A stretch of DNA of 6,021 nucleotides, taken from positions 1 to 6,021 of the forward strand of contig JAIRTS010000057.1 in the NCBI GenBank assembly GCA_031254795.1. The letters are read 5' to 3'. Made by a program: the position numbers and the translations under genes. Positions 1 through 5,652 of this stretch are shown here, piece by piece (position 1 is the stretch's first letter; each line of letters begins with the position of its first letter). Under the pieces are notes generated by a model, which had not been told where the DNA came from, did not search any database, and saw only the letters and a program-made list of their open reading frames with translations. The stretch is from Treponema sp. (GTDB taxonomy: Bacteria > Spirochaetota > Spirochaetia > Treponematales > Breznakiellaceae).

Positions 1-7
1 TAAGGTT

Positions 8-37
8 GCTGTTTCAAAATTTTAGTTTTGAAACAGC
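8..37. repeat. Perfect 12-bp inverted repeat (hairpin) upstream of the first gene
   Basis: GCTGTTTCAAAA at 8-19 is exactly reverse-complementary to TTTTGAAACAGC at 26-37, with a six-base loop (TTTTAG). It lies 33 bases before the first start codon. It could be the terminator hairpin of a gene lying to the left of the window, but the usual run of T is missing: only TTT follows, after CGCGCC. The first three bases of the window are TAA and may be the stop of that upstream gene, which cannot be tested here. The structure is seen directly; the terminator role is inference. Confidence 0.5.
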
Positions 38-58
38 CGCGCCTTTAAAAAAAATTCT

Positions 59-64
59 GGGAGG
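59..64 (+). promoter_or_regulatory. Ribosome binding site for the first gene
   Basis: GGGAGG lies six bases upstream of the ATG at 71. It fixes that start over the nearby in-frame ATG at 77 (MGM). Confidence 0.7.
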
Positions 65-70
65 CAACGT

Positions 71-781
71 ATGGGCATGGATTGGTATCCCCGGTCGAGA
101 GACGCGCAAATTCATTTGACGGATAGCTGGATTGAGGTTTTCAAGACCAAAGCGGCGGAGTGGAACATTCCCGCCGCAAATGTAAGCAGCCTCATCGCTG
201 CGAACAGCGTGGCCAAAGAGAAGCTGGCGGTGGTCAAAAGCGGGGAGCGGACAGCCGCCAGCGTAGTGGAGTGCAACGAGGTATTCGCGGAGTTGGAGGC
301 GGAGGCGCGATTCCTCAAGAAGCATTATCTGCTCCTGCCGCCGCTTGAGTTGGCGGATTTGGCGACGCTTTTATTGCTTCTGCCGGACGAGACCCGCGCT
401 CCGGTTGGGAAACCGACCGGGTGTCCCGCTTTGACCCTTACTTGCCACGGAGAACCACGTATGTTGCAAGTCCACCTCGCGTCCCTTGCCGGAACCGGGT
501 CGCTTGACAGTCGGGGGGACTATGGCTACGCGCTATATAAGGGAATCATGCCGCAGGGTGGAGCCACGCTGGAACAGGCCGCGGGAATCAAGCATTATCT
601 AATGAAAGAGCCGCTTTCCGGAGACGAGCTTCTGCATTTCCGCTTCACCCGCCGCAAAACGGAACTGGTGGAGTTCGACGCGATGGAATCGGGCATGACG
701 GCTTTCTTCTGCGCCCGTTACGAGAATCAGAAGGGCGAATACGGCGCGTGGGGGCCGTGCGCTTCCGCCGTCATTCCTTGA
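71..781 (+). CDS. Conserved hypothetical protein, probable spirochaete-type family of unknown function
   Basis: This encodes 236 residues with no signal peptide or membrane segment, so it is probably cytoplasmic. The start is well supported: GGGAGG at 59-64 sits six bases before the ATG. It opens with MGMDW, followed by a helical N-terminal half (about 10-105), and then a beta-rich C-terminal half (about 118-236) that ends with a strand pattern, AFFCARYENQKGEYGAWGP then SAVIP, reminiscent of the last strands of a fibronectin type III-like sandwich. I recall a family with the same opening, length and ending in termite-gut Treponema and some other phyla, often in several diverged copies; its function is unknown to me. 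It stands alone between a hairpin and a 152-base gap, so context gives no clear role. The fold reading is inference. That it is a real gene is fairly sure, from its length, ribosome binding site and codon use. Confidence 0.85.
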   Translation: MGMDWYPRSRDAQIHLTDSWIEVFKTKAAEWNIPAANVSSLIAANSVAKEKLAVVKSGERTAASVVECNEVFAELEAEARFLKKHYLLLPPLELADLATLLLLLPDETRAPVGKPTGCPALTLTCHGEPRMLQVHLASLAGTGSLDSRGDYGYALYKGIMPQGGATLEQAAGIKHYLMKEPLSGDELLHFRFTRRKTELVEFDAMESGMTAFFCARYENQKGEYGAWGPCASAVIP

Positions 782-933
782 CGCACGTCATCCCCTAGCA
801 CAGGCGGTGATCGCCGGAGGCGAGCCGAATGAATAGCGCGTGAACGTTTCGCGTTGCAACTTACCCGGAGCGTTAGGCTTGCTCAACAAGTTGGAGTTGC
901 CCAACAGCCGAATAGCGCGGGAAGTGAGGAAAT
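782..933 (+). other. Structured non-coding leader before ktrB
   Basis: This 152-base gap has no convincing reading frame. It contains short hairpins: TCGCC/GGCGA at 811-823, and GTTGG/CCAAC at 890-905. It also contains the palindrome GTTGCAAC at 853-860. An imperfect direct repeat is present: AGCCGAAT-GAAT-AGCGCG at 823-840 and AGCCGAATAGCGCG at 906-919, which differ by a four-base GAAT duplication. The second copy ends 14 bases before the ktrB start. No clear -35/-10 pair was found. Leaders of potassium uptake genes are often regulatory in other bacteria, but I could not match a known riboswitch class, so a regulatory role is only inferred. Confidence 0.35.
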
Positions 934-2256
934 GTGGCTATTTTTGAAAAATCAGACGCCTTCTACCTGCTGGCGTTTTTTCTTATTGTCATTTCCGCAG
1001 GAACCGCGATACTCCTGATTCCGGACATGTGGGCGGGCAGTGGCGCGTTGCGGTTTACGGACGCCGTATTTACCGCGTCTTCGGCAGTGTGCGTGGCGGG
1101 TCTTGGTACCGTTGACACAACGGCTTTCAGCAGAGCCGGACAGATCGCCATTCTCCTTCTTATGCAAACAGGCGGACTCGGCATCATCAGTTTTAGCTCG
1201 CTTATCCTCACCATTTCGGGCAACCGGCTGGGCATGAACAGACGCACGACCATACAGAGGTTTTATCTTGATGGCATTGAACATCGCCCTCAATACATCG
1301 TGCGGAACATCATAATATTCACCTTTGCCATAGAAGCCATAGGCGCGGTTGCGCTTTCGTTGCTGTTCAGGGGTTGTGGCGAGCGGAATTGGCTTTTCAT
1401 GGGTATCTTTCATGCGGTTTCCGCGTTTTGCAACACCGGTGTCTCCGTTTTGCCGGGCGGACTAAAGCGATTTTCCGACAACATACCCATTGTCATGGTG
1501 TTTATGACGCTTATCTTCTTGGGCGGCGTCGGCTTTCTGGTTCTCCACGATGTACTGCGCTTCATCAGGGGAAAAACACGGCGTCTCCAATATCACAGCA
1601 AAGTTATCCTCGCCATGAGCGGCGCCATCATCGCGGCGGGATCGCTGTTCTTCATTGTATTTGAAAGAACGCGGCTTTTCGGCGCCATGTCCACGCCCGC
1701 CGCCATTATGAACGCGGTCTTCCAAACCGTGAACACCCGTAGCGGCGGTTTTGATATGGTGGCGCAAAACGGCTTGAGTCAGCCGTCAAAACTTCTCTCC
1801 ACGATCCTCATGTTCATAGGCGGCGCTCCCGGCTCCATCGCGGGCGGCGTCAAGGTAACCACGGTTTTCGTGTTGTTCGCCTTTCTTTTCTGTCCTGCGG
1901 ATAAAGACGGGGATGTCAAGATTTTCCGGCGGAGACTCGCCGGCGAATCCGTCAACAAGGCGGTTGTATACACTTTTAAGGCGCTGCTGTTGCTCTTTAC
2001 ATTCATAATAGCGCTCACCGTTTCCGAGCGTTTTACAGAGAAACCGTTCAGCGCAATAGCCTTTGAGGTGTTTTCCGCATTCACCACCGTGGGCTTGAGT
2101 CTCGGCATTACCGGCGATTTGTCCACAGCCGGAAAATGGGTTGTCATCGGGGCTATGTTTGCGGGCCGCGCCGGGCTTATCGCGCTTGCGTTCCCTTCGC
2201 TCACCCATACCAACCCTGACATAACATATCCCAAGGGAACATTGTTGATGGAATGA
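934..2256 (+). CDS. ktrB: Potassium uptake channel subunit KtrB/TrkH
   Basis: This is the membrane-spanning K+ translocating subunit of a Ktr/Trk system; it works with the cytoplasmic RCK subunit encoded next to it. The 440 residues match the usual KtrB length. All four pore loops with their selectivity-filter glycines are visible: SSAVCVAGL at 49-57, HAVSAFCNTGV at 160-170, VNTRSGGF at 266-273 and FSAFTTVGLS at 380-389. The family segment FIGGAPGSIAGGVK at 294-307 and the late GRAGLIALAF at 411-420 are also present. The start is GTG at 934: GAGGA at 926-930 is just upstream and an in-frame stop at 925-927 rules out any longer form. An out-of-frame ATG at 932-934 overlaps the start. KtrB proteins usually couple K+ entry to Na+; whether this one does is not visible. 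The family assignment is very sure; Ktr versus Trk naming is less so. Confidence 0.96.
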   Translation: MAIFEKSDAFYLLAFFLIVISAGTAILLIPDMWAGSGALRFTDAVFTASSAVCVAGLGTVDTTAFSRAGQIAILLLMQTGGLGIISFSSLILTISGNRLGMNRRTTIQRFYLDGIEHRPQYIVRNIIIFTFAIEAIGAVALSLLFRGCGERNWLFMGIFHAVSAFCNTGVSVLPGGLKRFSDNIPIVMVFMTLIFLGGVGFLVLHDVLRFIRGKTRRLQYHSKVILAMSGAIIAAGSLFFIVFERTRLFGAMSTPAAIMNAVFQTVNTRSGGFDMVAQNGLSQPSKLLSTILMFIGGAPGSIAGGVKVTTVFVLFAFLFCPADKDGDVKIFRRRLAGESVNKAVVYTFKALLLLFTFIIALTVSERFTEKPFSAIAFEVFSAFTTVGLSLGITGDLSTAGKWVVIGAMFAGRAGLIALAFPSLTHTNPDITYPKGTLLME

Positions 2257-2265
2257 GAGGATGTG

Positions 2266-2271
2266 AGGAGG
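2266..2271 (+). promoter_or_regulatory. Strong ribosome binding site for ktrA
   Basis: A perfect AGGAGG lies four bases before the ATG at 2276, inside the 19-base gap after ktrB. It suggests that ktrA is translated independently and efficiently from the shared transcript. Confidence 0.75.
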
Positions 2272-2275
2272 AATT

Positions 2276-2986
2276 ATGAAACAAATCGCTGTATTGGGGT
2301 TAGGGTATTTCGGCAAAAGCATTTTGGAAGAGCTTTTAAGCCTTAACGTCGAGGTGTTTATTATCGACCGCGACAAAGAGGCTATTGACGCTTACCAGGA
2401 CATAGCTTCCAATTCGGTGGCGCTGGACATTGTGAACGTCGAAAACCTGCGCAAGATACTGCCGGAAACCATTGACGCCGTTATTATAGACATGGGCGTT
2501 GAGGCGGCTATTTTGGCGACCAGTTATTGCGCCAAACTGAACATTCCCACTATTATTGTAAAAGCGGAATCCGAAACGCTGGGAGAGATACTCACTCTGG
2601 TTGGCGCGACAAAAGTTGTTTTTCCGAATAAAGAGGCCGCGAAGCGCGTGGCACCTCTGCTTTTCTCCTCAACGTTGCTAAGTTATGTGCCGGTGAGCGG
2701 CGAATTGAGCATCGCGGAACTCAAAGTCCCGGATTTTCTGATAGGCAAGACTCTTGCCGAATCGAAATTGCGGGAGAAATACCGCCTGAATCTGGTTTCC
2801 ATACGCAGCCAAAATGGAGAATACGCGCTGTGTCCGGCGAGTTACGTGTTTAACAAGAGCGATATCGGCCTTTTTTCGGGCAATGATGTGGATTTAAACA
2901 AATTCGCGGTCGTTGAGCCTAAAGAAAGCGGGTATAATCGCATTATTGAAAAATTTATGCGATTCATAAAGAGAAAGAATTCTTAA
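2276..2986 (+). CDS. ktrA: Potassium uptake regulatory subunit KtrA/TrkA (RCK domain protein)
   Basis: This is the cytoplasmic gating subunit that forms a ring under the KtrB channel and opens or closes it according to the bound nucleotide. The 236 residues hold one RCK_N domain (about 1-125) and one RCK_C domain (about 135-215), the single-repeat KtrA layout rather than the doubled TrkA of enterobacteria. The Rossmann nucleotide-binding motif GLGYFG is at 8-13 and the acidic residue ending the second strand is D31 (IIDRD). GATKVVFPNKEAAKRVA at 110-126 is the typical link between the two domains. In many bacteria RCK_C of KtrA binds cyclic di-AMP; that is family knowledge, not seen here. A basic tail (KFMRFIKRKNS) follows the RCK_C domain. 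The gene lies 19 bases after ktrB, so the pair is almost certainly one operon. Confidence 0.95.
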   Translation: MKQIAVLGLGYFGKSILEELLSLNVEVFIIDRDKEAIDAYQDIASNSVALDIVNVENLRKILPETIDAVIIDMGVEAAILATSYCAKLNIPTIIVKAESETLGEILTLVGATKVVFPNKEAAKRVAPLLFSSTLLSYVPVSGELSIAELKVPDFLIGKTLAESKLREKYRLNLVSIRSQNGEYALCPASYVFNKSDIGLFSGNDVDLNKFAVVEPKESGYNRIIEKFMRFIKRKNS

Positions 2987-3035
2987 TGGAGCCGGCTCCA
3001 AACGCGCTTTCGGCGGCGCGTTTGGACAGGTCCAA
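2987..3035. repeat. Chain of three overlapping inverted repeats between ktrA and the symporter gene
   Basis: Immediately after the ktrA stop comes the 14-base palindrome TGGAGCCGGCTCCA (2987-3000). Its last four bases begin an 11-bp stem, TCCAAACGCGC at 2997-3007 pairing with GCGCGTTTGGA at 3016-3026, with loop TTTCGGCG. The end of that stem overlaps a third palindrome, TTGGACAGGTCCAA (3022-3035). Because neighbouring elements share TCCA/TGGA arms they cannot all form fully at once. The 11-bp GC-rich stem would make a good terminator hairpin, but no T-run follows it. It may instead act as a factor-dependent stop, an attenuator or a 3' stabiliser of the ktr message. Confidence 0.6.
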
Positions 3036-3049
3036 TGAACAAAACCTTG

Positions 3050-3055
3050 AGGAGG
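3050..3055 (+). promoter_or_regulatory. Strong ribosome binding site for the symporter gene
   Basis: AGGAGG lies four bases before the ATG at 3060, the same arrangement as for ktrA, and decides the start. Confidence 0.75.
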
Positions 3056-3059
3056 AACT

Positions 3060-4400
3060 ATGGCTTTAACGGTAAAGCAAAAATTGGGATTCGGTGTTTT
3101 TGACTTGGGTGGAAACCTGCTCTTTACGGCGCTTGGCTTCTGGAGTCTCAACTATCTCACTGACACGGTAGGTTTGGCCGCGGCGTTGGCGGGCGTGGCG
3201 GTCATGATCGGCAAATTTTGGGACGCGGTGACGGATCCGGTCATGGGCTACGTATCGGATCGCACCAATTCACGCTGGGGGCGGCGCAGACCGTACCTCC
3301 TTTTTGGCGCGATTCCTCTGTTTCTTACTATGGTTTTCTTCTTCACGAAACCTGATTATCTTGCGTCAGGCGGCGTGACCAACCCCATTGTACTGATGAT
3401 CTGGGCGGTCGTCGCGCTCATGGCGCTCAATACGGCGAGCACCGTCATCAACATACCGTATTCCTCATTGACGCCCGAGCTTACCAACGACTACCATGAA
3501 CGCACCAGCCTCAACGGATACCGTTTTGGTTGCGCGGTCTTCGGCACCATCATTGGCGCGGCCGCTGTGCAACCCATAGTTGCCGCCTTCCCTGACCGCA
3601 AGTCGGGCTTCATCGCGGTAGGCGTAGTCTTGGGCGGTATCATCGCCGTCACCACGCTCCTCACCTTTTTTGGAGTCAAAGAACGCGCTCATACGAAAGA
3701 AGATTTTCCAACTAAGGGCTTTTTCCTCACATATAAGGAAGTTCTCACCAACAAACCCTACCTCATTTTGCTGTTTACCTATGCGTTGCACCTCTGCGCT
3801 CTCACTTTTTTGCAGGGAATCCTCGTATACTACACGAAGTACATTTATAACAATGAAGGGCTTGCGACACCGGCCATGGTGGCGTTGCTCCTTGTCGCAA
3901 TGGTTTTCATCCCCATTTCGGTGCTTGTGGCAAAAAAAATCGGCAAGAAGCTGGTGTACCAGATATGTTTCATCATATTGGGGAGTACGTGCCTCCTTGT
4001 CTTCTTCCTCGGACACACGCTTGGGCCGAATTTTTTCCTTGTCATAATGCTCTATGCGGGAATCGGGCTCGGCTTCAGCTATGTGGCGCCCTTCGCAATG
4101 GTGCCGGACGCGGTGGAATACGATGCGATAAAGACCGGCGAGCGCAAAGAGGGCGCGTATTACGGCATCTGGACGTTTATCGCCAAGGTGGGGCAATCGC
4201 TTTCGGTGTTTTTGTCCGGCATCATCCTTTCGGCGGGCGGATACATCGCCGACGCGGTTCAGAGCGACGGCGCGATTTTCGCCATACGACTCATCATCGG
4301 GCCTATACCGGCGCTTGTGTTCGCCGTTGCGATCATCGTGGTGCATTTCTACCCGCTTGATGAAAAAATGTACAACAAACTGGTAAAAAGCGAATCGTGA
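3060..4400 (+). CDS. GPH/MelB-family cation:sugar symporter (MFS)
   Basis: This is an inner-membrane secondary transporter, expected to bring in a glycoside or other sugar with Na+ or H+. Its 446 residues and about 12 hydrophobic segments fit the glycoside-pentoside-hexuronide family. The MelB cation-site motif is clear: KFWDAVTDPVMGYVSDRT at 52-69 contains D55 and D59, the same positions as the cation-binding aspartates of E. coli MelB. SRWGRRRPYLL follows at 71-81, and the conserved C-terminal block around PDAVEYDAIKTG (349-360) leads to K376, the counterpart of MelB K377. The MelB sugar-contact residues D19 and D124 align here with N19 and N131, so melibiose is an unlikely substrate. The real substrate cannot be read from sequence. 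The stop codon overlaps the next gene. Family assignment is very sure. Confidence 0.93.
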   Translation: MALTVKQKLGFGVFDLGGNLLFTALGFWSLNYLTDTVGLAAALAGVAVMIGKFWDAVTDPVMGYVSDRTNSRWGRRRPYLLFGAIPLFLTMVFFFTKPDYLASGGVTNPIVLMIWAVVALMALNTASTVINIPYSSLTPELTNDYHERTSLNGYRFGCAVFGTIIGAAAVQPIVAAFPDRKSGFIAVGVVLGGIIAVTTLLTFFGVKERAHTKEDFPTKGFFLTYKEVLTNKPYLILLFTYALHLCALTFLQGILVYYTKYIYNNEGLATPAMVALLLVAMVFIPISVLVAKKIGKKLVYQICFIILGSTCLLVFFLGHTLGPNFFLVIMLYAGIGLGFSYVAPFAMVPDAVEYDAIKTGERKEGAYYGIWTFIAKVGQSLSVFLSGIILSAGGYIADAVQSDGAIFAIRLIIGPIPALVFAVAIIVVHFYPLDEKMYNKLVKSES

Positions 4401-4768
4401 GCAAAAAGCTGTTCGCGTTGCGAGGCGCGACACAAGCCTTAAACACTGCGGAAGACATTGAAAAATGGACGGTGTTCCTTTATGACGGGCTTTTGAAGCT
4501 GAACAAGCTGGAAGAGAGCGACATCGTATCAGTTATTTTTTCCATGACCAGAGATTTAGACGAGGAAAACCCTGCCGCCGCGCTCCGTCACGCCGGCAGA
4601 GCGTTGGCAGCGCCCCTTTTTGTCACGCAGGAAGCCTTTGTCCAGGGCGGGCTTCCACGCGCTATCCGCGCGCTTATCCACTGCTATCTTGACGAAGGCG
4701 CCGCGCCGCGCCACTTCTACTGCAACGGGGCGGAGACTCTCCGCCCTGACTGGGCGGAAACTGGTTGA
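4397..4768 (+). CDS. aroH: Chorismate mutase, AroH type
   Basis: This enzyme rearranges chorismate to prephenate in phenylalanine and tyrosine synthesis; the AroH class forms a cytoplasmic trimer. The 123 residues match the Bacillus subtilis enzyme in length and pattern: LRGAT at 8-12, NPAAALR at 58-64, QEAFVQGGL at 78-86, AIRALI at 89-94 and HFYCNGAETLRPDW at 106-119. Active-site counterparts are R9, R64, E79, R91, Y108 and R116 (R7, R63, E78, R90, Y108, R116 in B. subtilis). The position of the active-site Cys75 is V76 here, and Lys60 is alanine. The GTG start shares four bases with the stop of the symporter gene (GTGA, 4397-4400) and has no clear ribosome binding site of its own, so translation is probably coupled. 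No other aromatic-pathway gene is in view. Confidence 0.92.
   Translation: MSKKLFALRGATQALNTAEDIEKWTVFLYDGLLKLNKLEESDIVSVIFSMTRDLDEENPAAALRHAGRALAAPLFVTQEAFVQGGLPRAIRALIHCYLDEGAAPRHFYCNGAETLRPDWAETG
4728..4757 (+). repeat. Two mutually exclusive hairpins at the 3' end of aroH
   Basis: GGGCGGAG (4728-4735) pairs perfectly with CTCCGCCC (4739-4746) across a three-base loop. The middle segment CCGCCC (4741-4746) can instead pair with GGGCGG (4752-4757). This switch-like arrangement lies inside the last codons of aroH. No T-run follows, so it is not a standard terminator. It may partly result from the repeated codons for Ala-Glu-Thr there. Confidence 0.4.
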
Positions 4769-4931
4769 AACGGGGCATGCGTTGTTGGTAAAGCCACTTT
4801 TGTTGACATGCGCCTTTATTAAAATTTTGCCGATGTAATACTCTGCGGCCCTGCCACGGCTGAAATTAGCGATATAATGGGGAATGAGCGGTATTATAAG
4901 AAAGCCGCGTGACGCGAGTGTGATAATGTGT
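4769..4931. other. Spacer between aroH and the transposase remnant
   Basis: No gene is recognised in these 163 bases. They are locally AT-rich (about 4795-4840) compared with their surroundings. They contain TTGACA (4803-4808) and a perfect TATAAT (4873-4878), but these are 64 bases apart and cannot form one promoter. The frame that leads into the transposase remnant is open from 4878, with an ATG at 4884, yet the residues before about 4932 do not resemble transposase. The left end of the insertion sequence should have been here or is deleted. Confidence 0.4.
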
Positions 4932-5567
4932 CACATTAACTGCTTGCAGAACAAGGAAATAAAGTATGTCATGCGGGCGCGGAAAAAGCTCAATCCCCGT
5001 ATAGACCGTATGAGAAGCGGCGGCGGGGAAATAAGGATTTCAGAGGGGCCCTGACACGGGCGGTGGTGTTCCGGCTTAAAAGCGGGAAGCGGGAGGCGTT
5101 GACAACGAACCCTGGGGAAGACGAGATGGAGAAGGGGGTTCCCGGAACTGTATTACAGGAGACAGCCTGTGGAGACGAAATACAACCAGGCGAGACAGAA
5201 GATGGAGCTGGAGGGCTTCAGCGGACGGCTCGCCGACAATGTCAAACAGGATTTTCACGCGATGACGACGGCGCCGGACATGCCGGCGAGCGGACCGAGG
5301 GAAGCGAGTGAAAAGACACCGAAGGGGAAAACGGGAAGAAGGAAGCGCGAGCGCCGGGCGAACGCGAGCCACGCGGCGGGGGCGCTGAATGGCCGGCTTG
5401 CCGGGACGCTGATAACGGATGACAGCTTTGCGGGGAACCACTTATATCGGGAACTGGCGTCGGAGACACGGCGGCGGGCGGCGACGGCGAGGCCAAATCG
5501 CGAAACGGCGAGAAAAGCATATCTGAAAAAACCACGTTTTCATCACAACCATAAATCGAACTGTTGA
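4932..5567 (+). pseudogene. IS4-type transposase, 5'-truncated and twice frameshifted
   Basis: This is the C-terminal half of a DDE transposase. It reads in three pieces. LQNKEIKYVMRARKKLNP and onward runs in one frame to the G-run at 5045-5048. LTRAVVFRLKSGKREALTTN continues in a second frame to the G-run at 5134-5138. FPELYYRRQPVETKYNQ to the end FHHNHKSNC returns to the first frame. One G missing at the first run and one extra at the second restore a continuous protein. The IS4 Y-x2-R-x3-E-x6-K signature is visible at YYRRQPVETKYNQAR, with the last K replaced by R; the E is the third catalytic residue. The N-terminal half with both catalytic aspartates is absent, so no active enzyme can be made. 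The piecewise reading is direct; IS4 assignment is from remembered family motifs. Confidence that it is a transposase relic is high. Confidence 0.85.
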
Positions 5568-5586
5568 GAGGGGGGAGGCAGGAAGG

Positions 5587-5630
5587 GAAACAAGTCCCCA
5601 CTGTCCTTGTTTCTTAACTTGTTGACAGTG
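5587..5630. repeat. Interleaved inverted repeats at the right end of the insertion sequence
   Basis: GAAACAAG (5587-5594) pairs with CTTGTTTC (5606-5613). CACTGTC (5599-5605), which lies in the loop of that hairpin, pairs with GACAGTG (5624-5630). The two pairings interlock as in an H-type pseudoknot. CTTGTT also recurs at 5618-5623 as a direct repeat of 5606-5611. The pairings are seen directly; whether they form, and whether they are transposase binding sites or an RNA structure, is unknown. Confidence 0.5.
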
Positions 5631-5652
5631 CAAGGCCTTCCCCGACGGAGAT

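Larger units (their letters stand above)
4932..5630 (+). mobile_element. Remnant of an IS4-type insertion sequence (right part only)
   Basis: The element consists of the transposase relic plus about 63 bases of non-coding right end. The right boundary is placed tentatively after GACAGTG (5624-5630), because the next reading frame becomes open there and the sequence before it is full of short inverted repeats like an insertion-sequence end. No matching left end (expected CACTGTC on the plus strand) is found upstream, and no target-site duplication can be identified. Boundaries are inferred. Confidence 0.55.

Noticed and set aside
881..890. A ten-base match between the ktrB leader (TCAACAAGTT) and the reverse strand of the insertion-sequence end.
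   Set aside because: Ten bases is within chance expectation for all pairs in a window of this size and the flanks do not match.
872..905. GTTAGGC (872-878), GCTCAAC (881-887) and GCCCAAC (899-905) look like integron attC core sites (GTTRRRY/RYYYAAC).
   Set aside because: The cores are in the wrong order to form an attC, no RYYYAAC partner lies 60-140 bases upstream of GTTAGGC, and no integrase is present.
782..933. Possible ydaO-type cyclic di-AMP riboswitch before ktrB, suggested by GCCGAAT-like words.
   Set aside because: The other conserved blocks of that class as I remember them, such as GGGGUGAAUC, are not found; similarity is limited to one short word.
3465..4433. A 322-codon open frame on the minus strand opposite the symporter and aroH start.
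   Set aside because: It has the His/Arg/Asp-rich, low-hydrophobicity composition of an antisense shadow and lies opposite two strongly conserved genes.
4803..4878. TTGACA and TATAAT suggesting a promoter before the transposase relic.
   Set aside because: The hexamers are 64 bases apart; neither has a good partner at 16-18 bases, and the TATAAT lacks an extended -10 TG.
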